Assembly (NCBI GenBank): GCA_904063045.1
Contig: CAJFCJ010000004.1
Location: forward strand, 2,101,713 to 2,165,712
Direction of reading: 5' to 3'
Length of the DNA: 64,000 nucleotides
Origin: Dimorphilus gyrociliatus
Lineage: Eukaryota; Annelida; Polychaeta; Dinophilidae
The notes under the pieces were generated by a model. The model had not been told where the DNA came from and searched no databases. It saw nothing but the letters and a program-made list of their open reading frames with translations. The translations under genes were made by a program, and so were the position numbers. Below, piece after piece: positions 1 to 14,240 of the stretch. The stretch's first letter is position 1, and the number at the start of each line of letters is the position of its first letter.

Positions 1-45
1 GATTATCGCAGCAGAAGAACGCCTGCTGGATGTTGGGTTAAATAA
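1..45 (+). CDS. Possible 3' end of an unidentified gene (partial)
   Basis: The first 45 bases are open in frame 1 and end in TAA. They encode a basic tail followed by a short hydrophobic end (…SRRTPAGCWVK). Base composition is visibly less AT-rich than the sequence that follows, which looks like 3' untranslated or intergenic DNA. This would fit the last codons of a gene lying mostly to the left of the window. Fourteen codons are too few to identify a family, so this is a weak call. Confidence 0.25.
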   Translation, partial: DYRSRRTPAGCWVK

Positions 46-2662
46 TAGTAATCCATTGAATAATTTTCATCCTTAATTACAATAATCGATATGTAAGAAG
101 AAACGTCGGGTTTCTATTAGATTCTTCTTAATTAGATAGTATTTAACTTCCTCTTAAGAATTTTAATTTCATTGAGTAGTAAGCCCTTTTTTTTCTGATT
201 TTGCATTCACCTCAAAATTTTTATTTATTAATTTCTCTTTTACGTTTTCTTTATTTTAGGTCTCAAGTGAAATTAAATTAATCATAATGAAATGAACGAA
301 TATAAAAATGTTAAACCTTAATAATGTCTCTTATCGCTGTTATATTTATTTAATATGTATTTTTTTTTTAAAAAAAATAATTTTTATAATATTTAAAGTG
401 TACTTTGATTTCTACAACAGTATATTAAAGGAATTCCTTATTTTTTTGCCTCTTCTTTTAATGATTAACTTTGAGAAATTTTAAAAGATTTACTATTAAA
501 TGGTAAAGTATGTTAGCTATTTAAAATCTAATCTGATAGGTGAAGGATATTCCTAAGAAAAGGAAAAACAACTTTTTCCTAAAGGAAAAGATCTTGTAAC
601 TATATACATAAAAAGAAGAAGAAAATACTATATAAATAAGTATCTAACGGTAGAGAATTTACAATAATTTATCTATAAATTGATAGTAGATTTACTGAAT
701 AGTAGCAACATTTGATACCGTTTGCTTTGCTGTAATCGAATAAGACTAATTAATTAAATCAAGGGTATGTCTTTACAGAATCTTGTAGAATCAGATTCCG
801 ATAATCAATAGGTTTAGAAATTATTTACTGGCTTCTCTATGCTTTAATACAATTATTAGTTCATACGCTTATATAAACAGTTATAGGCTGTAATGATAAA
901 AATTCGAACATATTCATCTAACGTTAGTTACTCTTCACTGAATCCAATCGCTCCTCTGATAGATTTTTCCGAAATGATATTTATTACTTAATTGATTTTT
1001 TGTTTCGTGATAATGCCTAAAACCTCCACACTTGTAAAATGTGTACATTGTGTCTTAAATGTTTTGTGTTTCGTGTTGTTTTATTTGAATAATAAGAAAG
1101 AATGAACTTATTTTATACTATTTGTCAAGTATGATAAAAACCTATTTTTATTTGAGAGATGTACTTTATAAAAAGGAAAGAAAGTTTTTTCCTCTTTTCA
1201 TTCATCTCTCTTCTCACCTCTTTCTTCAAGGGGTTTGTTATAATCGAAGAATGGCTTGCCAGCCTCCTTTATAATTTTGTGGCAGATATTACTGAAAGGA
1301 GTATGTCAGTGGCACACCAGATAAAACAGTAAAAATAAACTAAACACTTTTGTAACCATAAGATGAGCCTTATTTTATATATTAGTTCCAAATGATATGT
1401 CATCTTTAAAAGCCTTTCCTTTCTTCATATTTAATTAATTAGTAAATTTTACAAAACTGGCTAAATATAACGTAATATATGTATAATGTATAAATTTATA
1501 CTTGTAGATATACATACACACATATTATAACTATGAATATCTTTGTATGATATATTTTATATAAAATTTTGCTTGTAGGGAAATATATTGACTCTAAACA
1601 TCGCTTATACTGTGTCTAAAGTAAGAAGAGGAGGCAAAGCGGGTGGTAATTGTGCAATCAGTTAAAAACTTTGTACATTCAGATAAAGGTAAAGAAACAT
1701 ATTTTTGTTTCATAAGTTCTAAAAAAGGATATAAAGACTTTTTGTTAAGGGCAAATGACAAAGAAAGGTGCAGCCAGCTTATTACTTTTGTTAAAAACAC
1801 TATGAATTAAACTGTGCAATTATTAGACTGAGGTGTTTTATGTACAGAAATCCAACTATAAAGAAGTGATAGATGAACAATGATAGACAAAGAAATTGTA
1901 TAAGAAATTGTCACAGAAGGGTAGTCTTGCACTAAAATTAGTTTAACATTAAATATGACAATTAGTAACTTTCTAAAAGATCAAGAAAATTATGGAATGT
2001 AAACCAGGAGAAAGAAAAAAAACATAGCAACAGCAGGGGAAAAATAATCTCCATTATTACATATGAATTAACATCTAAATTAAGCTTACAAAGGAGCAAC
2101 CTACTACTAATTTCACCAGAACATTAAAGAATATATCCAAGAGAGAAAAGCTAATAACTGGAAAATTCTGAAAACCCCTAAAAGCACATGGAAGAGACTA
2201 AATGTTTATTGCAGTTATTGTAATTTAAAACTTAGGTAATGACAAAAAAATTGTAACTTTGACAAGACAAATTGCCTGCCTCATTACCAATAAAACCTGA
2301 AGAGAAGAAAAATAAAATCTTTTGAAAGAGACCATTTCGATGAAGGAGCAGTTGAAGCATAATCTCGAAGACAAAAATGACTCAAGAAAAATGAAAAAAA
2401 GAGTTTACGAATTTTGTAGCTATTTTGAAAGTGTACTTGTTAGTCTTCTACTATGGAGACACTTTATAATTGGGCATATACAGTTCTTTTAACTTTTCAA
2501 CCTTTAGAGAAAATATTTGAGAAATATTCTCTAAAGAAGAATTAAAACAACCGTTTTTGAAATAGCGATTACATTCAATCAATAATAAGGAATAGTCCTG
2601 AATGCCTTAACAATAGAAGAATGAATAGTAAATATTAAAAATCTCTGTAATATACATATACA

Positions 2663-2729
<67 letters not shown>

Positions 2730-2986
2730 GAAAGAAAGAGATGAATCCTATTCCAAAATATAACACTGTATTCAGTCATTTTGAATATGTAAGGCACTTT
2801 GAAAGATACAATGTTTGAAAATATCCTTCTTATTTGTAAAACTATTCAGCATTACTTGTTTCAAACAAAAAGTAACTAATTTTCAATTGTATTTCAGTTA
2901 AAAATGAATTTTCTTTTCGTAAGTCTTTTGAAGAGAGAAAAAATGCAAAGAAGATAGAAGGTTCTTTTTCAGACTAATTTTTACTG
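46..2986. other. Intergenic, no gene seen
   Basis: This AT-rich sequence has stops in all frames. The longest open stretches (minus-strand frames at 1594-1800 and 2579-2797) are low-complexity or lie on a microsatellite and resemble no protein. The right part probably contains the 3' untranslated region of the ankyrin gene that ends at 2987. Confidence 0.6.
2659..2728. repeat. Compound microsatellite (TA)n(GA)n
   Basis: About 16 TA units run directly into about 17 GA units. The TA part is preceded by the motif TATACAGTATAT, which recurs next to many TA tracts in this window. Confidence 0.95.
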
Positions 2987-5900
2987 TCATAGAGTTAATG
3001 CCCGTAAGACGTCTTTATAACCATTCTTTTTTGCAATATCGAATGCAGTTTTACCATTTGATGTTTTAGAGTTGGCCATTCCCCCAGCACGAATTAAAAG
3101 TCTAACAATCGGAGCGTGACCTTCCGCTGCTGCCAGGTGCATAGCTGTCAGTCCTCCTATCTTATTAAAAGTTTGCTTGGCATTTACGTCACTTCCTGAC
3201 TCCAGGAGTTTCCTTACTATCTGTCTATTTCCAAATTGAGATGCCAAATGTAATGCTTGAAGATGTTCAGATCCTTGGAAATATGCCAATCTTCCTACAT
3301 CCGCTCCGTTCTCTAACAGGAAAATAACGCAATCTAGTTTGTTGTGTCTCACTGCCATGTGTAATGGGGTGAAACCAGCGCTATCTTGCACATTTAAGTC
3401 AAATCCCATTTCTAATAATACTTGAATGGTTTTAGTATGACCATTTTCTGCCGCTAGATGGAGTGCTGTTATACCAGTTCTACCGCTAGATGATTTCACA
3501 GCATTTAGGTCAGCACCGGCTGTTATGAGATATTTAATAATTGCATAATGTCCTGAATTAGATGCTTGATGTAGAGCTGTAATACCACTATTCCCGTCAA
3601 CTTCACCAGCAATTTCAGTATCCACTCTTGCGGCTAACAAAGTCCTCACAACATCCACATGACCATTTTGCGAAGCGAAATGAAGGGGTGTAAAACCAAC
3701 TCCATCTCTACAGCAGCCATTGGCACCATAACTTAAAAGAACTTTAACAGTGTTTACATGACCCATTGCTGATGCTAAATGTAAAGGAGTGATATTTTTC
3801 AAACTCCCTTGCTTTTTAAATGGTTCGATTGGACTTTTATAGTCAACTAAAAGTTTTACTATCTCTGTATGACCATGTTGAGCAGCCTGATGAATGGGTA
3901 AACAATCTTCATGACCATCAAAAGCAGCGGCAGAGGTAACAATTCCTCCTGAGCGTAAAAGACATAGAGCAATGTCATAATAATTGCAGCTAGCCGCCCA
4001 GTGCAAAGCAGTCCATCCATTTGATTTTTTAGCATTTACATTGCAGCCAGCATTTACTAGTTCTAGAACGGTATCTGTTTGTCCACTTTCCGCTGCTAAA
4101 TGAAGCGCAGTTATACCCGAATCTGATTTCCACTTTTTACCAACATTCAAGTTTGCGTTTGCTTTGATTAAACTTCTGACTATATGAATATGGCCACCTT
4201 GAGCAGCCTGGTGAAGGGGAGTTACATGGAAATTATTATCAAAACTCGCTCTAACGTCGCTTTTTGCTTTATTTTCCAATAATAAATCAACCATTTTACG
4301 AAAACCTTGTTCGCAAGCAGTATGCAAAGGTAGCCATCCGTCGTTTCTAGGTTTATTCACATCAGCTCCATGGCGGAGTAATAAACTCGCCATATCCAAA
4401 TCGTTATTTCTAACAGCCAAATAAATAGGTGTGAATCCACCTAAACCATCGTAAGTTTTAGTCGCATTAACATTTGCCTTAAATTCCAAAAGAACTGATG
4501 CAACCCCTAATGATTTATTCATTACCGCCAAATGGAGAGGTGTTACTTTGGTTAATGAATTAAATTGGGCTTCTTTATCGCAATTTGCATGATATTCTAA
4601 TAAAATTTTGACAATCTCGATAATACCATGTTCAGCAGCTGTATGGAGAACGGTAAAACCATCTTTTAGTTCAATATTGGGATCAGCTCCAAGCTCCAAT
4701 AAGGTTTTTACTACGTTAAACAAGTGATTTTCAACAGCCAAATACAATGGTGTTATTTCTCCTCCTTCCTCTGATTTTGCTTTTATATTTACATCGCATC
4801 CTGCATCACTTAAAAGTTTCACTATTTCTTCTTTGTTTATAAGGATAGCCATATGGAGAAGACTTACGCCAGATGAGCTTTGTGGTTCTTCTATACTACA
4901 TTTAATCTTTAATAATTCTTCAACAACTTCTGTATTACCTTCTTTCACAGCTAAAAATAGCACAGTACTACCCGAAGAAGTTTTTGCATTAATATCACAG
5001 CCGAAATTCAATAAGTCCAAAAGTAGAGAGGCATGACCACAGACGGCAGCTAAATGAAGGACGCTTACATCGTAAACTTCCGCTATTTGACATGTTTTTG
5101 TTAGGTCACTGCCATTTCTTATAAGTAAATCAACAACCGCTTTTTCACCGGTTCTAACTGCCAAATGTATAGGTAAGAGATCAAAACAATCTTCGTAAGT
5201 AGCTATCTTGTCGATTGCACAGTTTTGTTTCAATAGCAATTTAGTAATCTGTAAAATTGTAAAAGTTTATTGATTTAAAGCTTAATAATATTAGAATTAC
5301 TTCAGAATTTCCGTTTTGAGCAGCAAGATGAATTGGAGTAAATCCATCACTGGCTTGAGCATTAATATCAGCGCCGTATTCAATAAGTAGGGTTACAATA
5401 TCAACGTTACCAGTACTACACGCCAAGTGTAATGCAGTAATGTTTTCAGCTTCAACACAAGACTTTCCCTGTGAAAAGAAAACACTTTATAAGTTACAAG
5501 TACTTTTGAATGGACGAAATGTTTGCTAAGAACAAAGTCAATAGGACGTTCACTAATCAATATAGTATTGATCATTAGAAAAAAGGTTCTTAAAAAATTA
5601 ATTCATTTCAAATTAAAAACAAATTCGTACCAGAGATATATCTGCTACATTTCCTGGTGCTTTATGCTCTAGAAGAGCCTTCACAACTTCTAAATTACCA
5701 AATTCAGCAGCACAGTGTAAAGCTGTTCCGCCGTCGCTTGCTTGAATATTTATCTTGGCTCCCGCCTCAAGGAGAATCTTAACAACTTCTGTACAGCCTC
5801 TAGCTGATGCCGCATGAAGTGCTGTTATATTCTTATGCATGCCAAAAACTTTTGTAGCATTTAAATCAGCTCCTCCTTTAATTAATTTCTGCACAATTTT

Positions 5901-6998
5901 ACTACTTCCACTTCTAGCAGCAATATAAAGTGGCGTCACATCCGATCCAACAATGAATAAATCATTCCTGTATAAATCACAATCTCTTGGTAATAAGGTG
6001 ACCTGTGTTGAATCTCTTGACATATTCCATCTTGTTTTATAAGAATCGCTTCCCTTACAGTTCACTTTGCATCCCGCTTTAAGGAATTTTTCAACGAGAT
6101 TTTCTAAATTGTACCAAGCTATAAGATGTAAACAAGAAATATCTGAGATATTTGTGGCCTTAGGATCAGCTCCAGAGATAAGGAGGACATCAAGTATAAT
6201 TTTGCAGTTCTTCAAGTCCTTTTCGTGATCAACATCTTCAGTCAATTCAAACATTTTATGTGCATTCCCGTATACCCATAGACAATAGTGGAGAGGTGTC
6301 CATCTATCCTTTAAAGAAAACAAGGTTTATACAGCATATCTGTGATGTTGTAATGTAAATAGCAACATTAATTAATCAATAATGTTTCAATTGCAGTCTT
6401 TATTAGCATTCTACTGATCTAAATTTGTGAATAATAGTATATAATAATATTTACAATTGCTCTTAGTCACAGTTATTGGAAGGAATCATAATCCTTTAGG
6501 GTTAAATTAGAACAATTAAGCAGTCTTCTGATTTAAGAGATAAAATCTGTGGCCTTGAGATACAAGCCTACAGTATACAGTATTTATATATATATGTTAA
6601 AATAAAGAATTTGTGTTGTTTTGAATAAGAAAGATTAGGGATTTATCAAATCAAAATGATATAATCCGCAATAAAGGTTGCTCACCCTATCCCTTGCGTT
6701 AACTATGTGAAAATGGGGACTATCCCTTAATACTTTCTTTACTTTTTCAAGATCATTCATATACACGGCTAGAAATAAGTCCAAGCTCTAAAAGCACATT
6801 AAAATAAACAAGTATTAATATCATTGATTAGGTGTTATTAAAAATAGAAAGAAAAACCGTGGAATAGTCTTCCAAGCTGTTTTGTGGAGCATATTTTGTA
6901 TATCTCTTATCCTTATTCATCTTTTGAGTAATCCTGTGTAATTATACATCAAATCCCTTTCATAAAATATATATTAATACTAAGAAAAGGTATACCAT
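2987..6998 (-). CDS. Large ankyrin-repeat protein
   Basis: Five minus-strand exons join in frame: 6996-6998 (start codon only) or further upstream, 6686-6787, 5631-6308, 5301-5468 and 2987-5248. Every junction is phase 0. The product is about 1070 residues and is ankyrin repeat almost throughout, with the consensus pattern TPLHxAAxxGHxxIVxxLLxxGAD seen dozens of times (for example TALHLAAESGQTDTVLELVN). No kinase, death, SOCS-box, membrane or channel segment is visible, so this is a scaffold or binding protein whose partner cannot be told from sequence. Repeat spacing varies, with inserts after the GAD position in many repeats (for example KSSSGRTGITALHLAA). The start is uncertain. The upstream exon may contribute only an ATG placed against its donor, or translation may begin at the first ATG in the 6686-6787 exon (residue 10 of that exon). 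The gene is divergent from the MYND-finger gene at 9179. Confidence 0.85.
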
Positions 6999-7062
6999 CA
7001 GGTCACATCCGTTGTTTCTAAGGACGCTTCGATCAAAACCATATGTTCTCTCAGTGGCGCCA

Positions 7063-7074
7063 AGTCACGTGACT
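7063..7074. promoter_or_regulatory. 12-bp CACGTG palindrome upstream of the ankyrin gene
   Basis: The sequence AGTCACGTGACT is a perfect palindrome around an E-box of the type bound by USF/MiT-family bHLH-ZIP factors. It lies about 65 bases upstream of the likely first coding ATG of the minus-strand ankyrin gene. The same 12-mer occurs again at 34011 in the histidine decarboxylase gene. Function is inferred from motif and position only. Confidence 0.4.
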
Positions 7075-8342
7075 CGTTTGTTTATTGATCTGCAAATTCA
7101 ATACGCACAGTTTCGCTGAGTGAGATTGATTTTTATCCGTTTATAGGCTGAAAACTGTTTTATCGATTATCGTATAACAGTTCATTGTTCAAGTATTTGA
7201 ATGGTTCAATTTGAATAATTTATTCAACAATAACATTGTAATCTCATGAATAATTATCGGAAATTTAATTTTAATATCCGGTAAAACGAATATTTCGAAT
7301 ATATTAGTACATTATTAAAGTTTTCAGATTAATAGAAAAGCAATAAAGGAAAAAGATAGAAAAAGAAATCAATAGTTGTATTGTTTATTTTTATAAATAA
7401 AAGAATGTGCGCTAAAGAGAACATTAGTTGAAACTTTTGCAGGTGTTTATTTATTGATCTCTGTCAAGGTACAAAATGCTTATAATAGACAGATTTTGTC
7501 GCTAAGTTACATTCCAATTTAATAAAGTTATAAAAACTATATTAAAATGGCATACAAACAGTTTGTTTTAACGATCATGGTTATATTTCTTTTTAACTAT
7601 TCTTACTAGTATGATGCATTCTAAATACTATAGTTTATTCTATATCCATGAAGTATATAAATAATCATTAATATATTAGGTTTAATTGAAACTGTTACGA
7701 AAATTGATTTCATATCTATTTAAACGATTTCTTTTATTCCATTTCCTTTAATTAAACACTAAACTAATTCGCGAGATTCAAATATATATACAATATGTTA
7801 TTATAGTATTTATGTAAATATGCTGTATATGTACTGTCCATATATAGATATATATAAATATTATAGAAACAATATACTGTATAATAAATGGACAAAAACA
7901 ATACGAATATTTACAATAATAGTCTATAAATAAGTAAAATATATATATTTATCGTAAATTTCGATTTTTCATACATCACTCGAAATCAACAGAGCCTTCA
8001 TTTTTTCAGTGGAGGATATTTAATCTCTGTGTTTCCTATGGATATTTAAACGATATCTGACCTAATTAAATTTCAAAATTTTTTAATAAAATACATTTGC
8101 TTATATATATTTGTCTCGTGTATTGATACAAATGTGTATTCAGACATTGTATGTAAGTTTAAAAGTAAATCATAAAATGCATGATAGTTAATTCTATTTT
8201 TAATAAAAATCGAAGAAATTTATTTTTCTTTTATTCAACCAATTTTTTTTATTTGCTGTTTTTTTGCAGTTTTAAAGAATAATATGATTAAGTTTTTACA
8301 AATAAGTACCATTCACAAGAGTTATTCAAAATATTCAAAGAA

Positions 8343-8384
<42 letters not shown>

Positions 8385-9178
8385 AAACACTCTCTTCTTC
8401 TCCCCCTCACACACGTAAACACTTGTTTTTATCAAACTAATCGTATTAAAAGTTAGAATATGCGAAAGCAAGTAGTGTTTTTCTGCACTTTTTAGTGTTT
8501 TATATTTCACAAGTATGAACGTTGAAGCCTGCAAAAGTACTTTAAAAAAATCCCTGAAATGTTTCACTAACAGAATTAGCGATTGTAGTTGATTATCAGT
8601 GTATTTAAACTTGTATAAAGTATGGAAGAACTTTGGCATTGTTCAGTATATACACTATACTTAAATTCTATTTTATACATATATATTTATATATCATGTA
8701 GATAATCCCTGTTTGCTCCTTTATTATCTGCTAATCGCCCGCTGTTTTTAGTTTTATAATAATAAAGATATTATATAAAAAAATGAAAGAATAAAGTATC
8801 GTAGTGAATTATTGAATTGAACAAAGAAGTATTACACGTGTTACCCCTAGTTTTTGTTAAAAATAATATAAAAAGTATAAATGTTTTATGTTTGTTGAAT
8901 AATAATGAAGATTATTCATCACTTTTAGAGTTTGTTTTTTCTTTTCATTCTTTCTCTCTCTCTCAATCTCTCGGCTAACAGGCCGATTCTATTGCGACAA
9001 TCGTGTCTTATCTTTTGAACGAATCTTCTATAAATTTATTCCATGGACGTTCCCATGGTACCGTTACCAATTATGCCTATAATTAACAGGTGAACAAAAT
9101 TTTGTAGGCCTGGTTAGTCGATATTGGCAACATCTGCATAACATTTTGTACAAAATTTGCTGCTGAACATTAAAAACT
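7075..9178. other. Divergent intergenic region
   Basis: This is the space between the start of the ankyrin gene (left, minus) and the start of the MYND-finger gene (right, plus), so it should hold both promoters. It has many stops, AT-rich low-complexity runs, a CT tract at 8351-8380 and a second pyrimidine-rich run at 8938-8972. I see no further gene. The last ~200 bases (about 8980-9178) are less AT-rich and may be the 5' untranslated region of the plus-strand gene. Confidence 0.55.
8343..8383. repeat. (CT)n microsatellite
   Basis: An almost pure run of CT dinucleotides lies in the divergent intergenic region. The open minus-strand frame over it is a low-complexity artefact. Confidence 0.95.
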
Positions 9179-12100
9179 ATGGACCGTTCGAATGTCGATA
9201 GTGCTTTCGAACGCTTTATCACGTCCACAATAGCTACATTGATTACAATAATTTTTTCATGGCGTCTTCTTGTCGAAATGAACGACGTTCCACCTGCCCG
9301 ACAGGAGGCGCTTGAGGTGAAAGAGACGCCTGTACAAAGGGATATAGACATCGATTCTGATTCTGAGAGCGAAAATTCAGGTATTTCAGCCGTTTTAGCT
9401 CGACCTCTGGAAGCGATAACGGAAGAGGACACCGATGATTTATCTGAAGTCGAAGATAAGGAAAAATTGATTCTTGTTACCATGGAAACAAGTGAAACTT
9501 GGATGTTTAATGATAATAGTCCAAACGATAGCCCGATAAAGGAGAGATTAAATTCTCAATTTACTTATAGTAAAGAATTAGATATACAGGTAGGATAAAT
9601 ATTTTCCGAATTTTAATAATTTTTCAACAATTTTTCTTTTAAAAAAAAAACTTTTAACTTTAAAAAAAAATTATTAAAAAAAAGTTCATACATTTCATTT
9701 TTTTCCCTTCTTTATGATGAAAAAACAAAATAGTTAGGCTTATTTTCAATTATAGAAATTAATATGATTCACAATAGTTATTAAAATAATAAATATAGCA
9801 ATTTTTATATTATATGTGAACAATAAATTAAAGTTATTTTGAATAGTTAAGAGAAATTCTTATAATATAAATTTTTCTATTTATAATCATGTGTGGACAA
9901 TACAATAAAAACTATAATAATTTGTACAATATACAGTATAACGACATACTTGTATATAAAATAGTATGAGCTTTGTTGTGTGTGTGTGTGTGTGTGTGTG
10001 TGTGGTCGCGTGTGGCTGTGTGTTTGTGTACTATATTAAACTGTGTATATTTTCATTCAAGTGTCAACAAACCTGATTTCAATCTCCAAAAAATATTTGA
10101 ATTAATAATGTAATTAAACCAGCTAATTAATTCTTTAATGATCTTTTGCTAAATTTGCATCAATATATCTGATTGATTATTGTTAAACTTTCAATTATTG
10201 ATTTCAGGACGATGTAGATAGTGATGAATTTCTCTTAATACCAAATTCAGCCAAGATATGTACAGCTGTTGCTACTAGTAAAGCTAAGGCGGAAGAGAAC
10301 AGTACCGTGGCATCTGCTAAAGCCACTGGACTAAATCCATACATAGCTGTTGCCAGAGCCACAGCAAAAGCTGCTTCAACTGCTTCAGCTAATCTACATA
10401 AAGATTCTCCTAGGCAATTAGACGTTACAATTTCTACTTCTGTTCGGCTTACGGATGATAATAGTAATTTTAGACCCTCGGAAGAGAAACAAAGTAACGG
10501 TTCAATTTTCTATGTTACAAAAAATCAGTTGGACGATGGCGAAATTTTAAAAGTTGTAAGGGAAGAAGTTCGTGTAGAGGACGAGACAGACTCTTTGAGT
10601 CCCTTGATTTTACAGAAAACTTTTTCTGGCGATAAAAATACAAAAGGTTTTGCCCATCATGGATTTTCATTTGGAGGAGCTGAAAGAAGAAGAATCCTAA
10701 CCGAGGGTGAAGACTATCAATCTTCCACGGATAGTCTTCGAAGACACGATTGGAACAGATCTAATAGCTCCCGAAATGAGGACCTCCTCAGTCTAAGAAG
10801 TTCAGATTGGATTGATAGAGAAACAATGGGCAGTGAAAATTGGAGTACTTTCTCCGAGAATCAGTGGGTTGAAATGGAGAGCGATAGTCAACCTTCTGGA
10901 AGAAAAAATCAGTTAGGAATGTCTGGATCTGAGAGTTTAGGAGAAACAAGTAACAACCAATCAACTGATATATCATTTTCAATAGACTCTAATACAACAT
11001 CGAGATTTTACACCGAATCTGATAGCAATCTAGACAACACATCAGAGGTAAATTTCAAGAAAAAGTCTTGGACGGATATCTTAACTGTACCATCCAAAAG
11101 TAAACCGAGAGAAAAAGAGATTCCATTTGAAAGAGTTGTCAGAAAAGTGTCTGATCGAAATTTCGGTGAGAAATATTCCGCGTCAGGCCCTAGTAGCCTT
11201 TCACGATCTGAGGGACTTGAAACGAATTATTCACAAAATTTCGATAATAGCCTCAGAGAGAATTTTTCCATTACACAAGAAAAGTGTGACGATCGATTCG
11301 AGGTTAACGATTGTTTAAGCCGCCAATCAACAAATAGGCCTAAAATCCCACCTGAGGGACCTGACAACAATAACTACACTGTGCTGGAAAGAGAACAGAA
11401 AGAAGGCCCTGGATATTCTAGTGAAGAAAGTAAGTTTATTTCTTTTCACTCTTTCTCGTCTATAATTTCCATATTGGAGTATAAACATTCAATATAAATT
11501 CTTCTATTACCAAATTCTAGAGTCGTCCGACTCAACTCTCAAAGACGAAGATAAAATGTTGAAATCAGCACCAAAATCAATTATTAAAAACGTTCCTCTC
11601 GTTCCTTTCTCGACGTTACCACAGCCAGTTCCTCTTAAAGATGAATTTGAAAAAAGAAAGAAGAGACATAAGCAGAATTCATTAAAGAACTTGATAGTTG
11701 TAGATATAGATATTGAAAATGATAAGAAACCTCAAAGGAAAAAGAAGCTATTGGAGAAAACTCTAAAGCATTTATCGGAATATAGGCCAAAGGTGCAAGA
11801 AATAACTAAAACAGATTGGAACCTTAAATTGAATAGACGCTACAAAAGTCAAGGAAATATGGCATCTCTATCATCATCAACTAGTTCAATAGTCGGACAG
11901 TTTTTTAACAATAGAGGTAGTTCTTGCACGAATTTATTAGAGACAGATATCGACAGTCTGGAACAAAGTCACGTCCAGGAAACAGATATCGACGAAGCGT
12001 GGGCGGAAAAATCTCAAAGTATGACAAATTTAAATAAATCGAAGGATGCTGAGAAGAAAAGATTCGTTCCTACTTTTTATACATCGGAAATTCAATTAGA

Positions 12101-14240
12101 TATTTGGAAATCATCGGAAAATCTTGATGTTCCTAAGTGGTTTAAAGATAATTATTCTGGAGAAAAAATCAATATCCTAAAGAAAAACCCCACGTTAGAT
12201 TCAAGTAATAAAAAATATAATACTCAAACTAATTCTAGTACAGACAAGGTGGATGGCAGACAAAAGCCTATTGTTATAGTCAAACGGGTGACAAAACCTC
12301 TATCGAAATCATGTGAATCTCTTAGAGCAGGGAGGAAACTTGAACATTTTGAACTGCCGAGTGCAAAGTTCAAGAAGCACGCACCACCAATAAAACCTAT
12401 TAAAATAATGAGTAAAGAGGATATACTTGGTAAAACTCCCCCAAAAATTCCCCAAAAAACTGATGAATGCCGTGAGGCATATCTAAAATATCGTATGCAA
12501 ATGAGTATCAATTCCGCTAAAGATGGGCCAGATGGTGCTCAAAATCCTCTTTCATATATTAAAGACGACCGTAAGCAATTCTTTAACGATCCAATTTTAT
12601 TAAATGATGTAAACACAAACGACAAAGTTAATATTTCAGGAGAACTCTCAGAGAGCTCTCTTGCGAATGGACAAAATAAAAATAATGAACATCAAGATGA
12701 CCCAAATTCAATAAATAAGTTTGATGCCAATAAATATATCATTAACAAAGATAGAAACATTGAAAAAGAAGAAAGTCTACCAAATGACAAATCGAATATC
12801 CAAAATGGAGATGAAAGAGCTATTTCCCGCTGGGATGATGATATTGACAAACCAAACTTTATTAGAAGAGAAAATGAAATTCAACAGAACACAAGAGAGT
12901 TACAGAACGAGTCAGAAAGTAAATTTGAAGATGGTTTTCCAGTTCTAACACTTCAAATGAGTCCAGGGTCAAGGAGGAGATTGCGAAGTCCTATTTTACC
13001 AAAGAAGGATGTCCAAATTCAACTAACCAAGACAGACTCTGATATCGACATCGAACGTGTATTTAATCAGCTACTGGGAAATAATGAATGCCTTGGCGAT
13101 GACGACAGATCAAATATTGAAATTGTCGGAACGGAAGAGTCCAACATAGGAGTATCAAAGTTTGCCAGAAGAGAGTCTGTTTCAAGTTTTGAAGAGAAGT
13201 TAACATTCACTGACGTTCCTATTGAAAGTTACGATATGCCTACTAAATCAAAACCTCTTAGACCAAGCGTCAGACGACTGGGAGATTTACCTGATAAAGA
13301 TTCGCTTGGCATTGAAATAAAATGTAGAAATTCCTTTTGTAACAAAAGGGTTCCCTTCTCCTCGGCTAGGGAAACCTACAAAACTTGCCACAGTTGTTAC
13401 ACATACTATTGCAGTAGAGATTGTAGAACTCAACATTGGGACCAACATAAACGTAAATGTTTATATTCTAAAGTAAATTCATTATGTAAGAACATACTAA
13501 AGAAAATACACGACGAGAAGAAATTACTTTACGAGTTTTCAAAGAAGGCTAGAACTGGCTTTTTAACCAAAGGACGTGGTTGCTTAATTTTAGTCTTCAA
13601 AGATCAGAGAAAATCTGAAGACTTTTTAAATATTGGAAATTTGAAATCATTGCATCTTAGCCCTTTATATGTTAGCTTGAATGATTTAAAGAGAGCTAGC
13701 GATGAGAAATCTGGTCATTTATCAGAACTAATTGATATGGTTAATTCTTATAATCCAGATTTAAAATGGGTCATGGATGTTGAGATCGTTGCCTCTGAGT
13801 TAGAATATCAACACAGGCCGAAACCTCGTAAGACAGGACCTGTTATTAAGAGATGTGTTAAATTAAGATTAAGCAATGATTTTACGAAACAAAAGAGGTC
13901 CGTTCCAGAATATGAAACACTTATTCTAACGGCTGTTCCTGGTTCGGAATTCTCTGAGAATTTAGATGAAAAGAAAGCCAGAGAATTATGTTTTGCAAAT
14001 ATTCAAAGAAAATTTCAGGAAAGAGGCGTCAACTTGCAAAAAGAATTTACGAAAGTTTATGGTCAGTTATGTAGATTTGTGGAGAATAATGAGCATTTTA
14101 GCCCAATATCTATCTATCCAATTGATAGAAGAACTGGAAAAAAGTTTATGTGCTTGATTATGCCTGATTCTGAGCCAGAAATTGAATGGATTACTCAGCC
14201 CGATATTGCTGCTGAATTGGACTTGAGTACCGATTTATAA
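9179..14240 (+). CDS. Large disordered protein with C-terminal MYND-like zinc finger (possibly AJM1-like)
   Basis: Three exons join in frame: 9179-9589 (phase 0 exit), 10208-11429 (phase 1 exit) and 11521-14240, giving about 1450 residues. Residues 1 to ~1140 are polar, serine/glutamate-rich and probably disordered, with one hydrophobic segment at about 16-33 that may be a membrane anchor. A later ATG at 9278 would remove that segment, so the start is uncertain. At about 1146-1190 there is a zinc finger with spacing C-x4-C-x15-C-x2-C-x4-C-x3-C-x7-H-x3-C (…CHSCYTYYCSRDCRTQHW…). This is MYND-like, with an unusual first pair. It is followed by a ~260-residue mixed alpha/beta domain to the C-terminus. 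A MYND-like finger followed by such a domain recalls the apical junction protein AJM1, but I make that match from memory of architecture only. AATAAA at 14360 could be its polyadenylation signal. Confidence 0.75.
9590..10207 (+). other. Intron 1 of the MYND-finger gene with (TG)n tract
   Basis: The intron is bounded by CAG|GTAGGA and TTTCAG|GAC, and its removal joins two open frames in phase 0. It is AT-rich and contains a pure TG microsatellite at about 9976-10004. Confidence 0.8.

Noticed and set aside
8322-8639. A 105-residue minus-strand frame
   Set aside because: Its C-terminal part is a translation of the CT microsatellite, and the remainder resembles no protein.
12224-12511. Antisense open frame in the MYND-finger gene
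   Set aside because: It lies inside a long, well-supported coding exon on the other strand.
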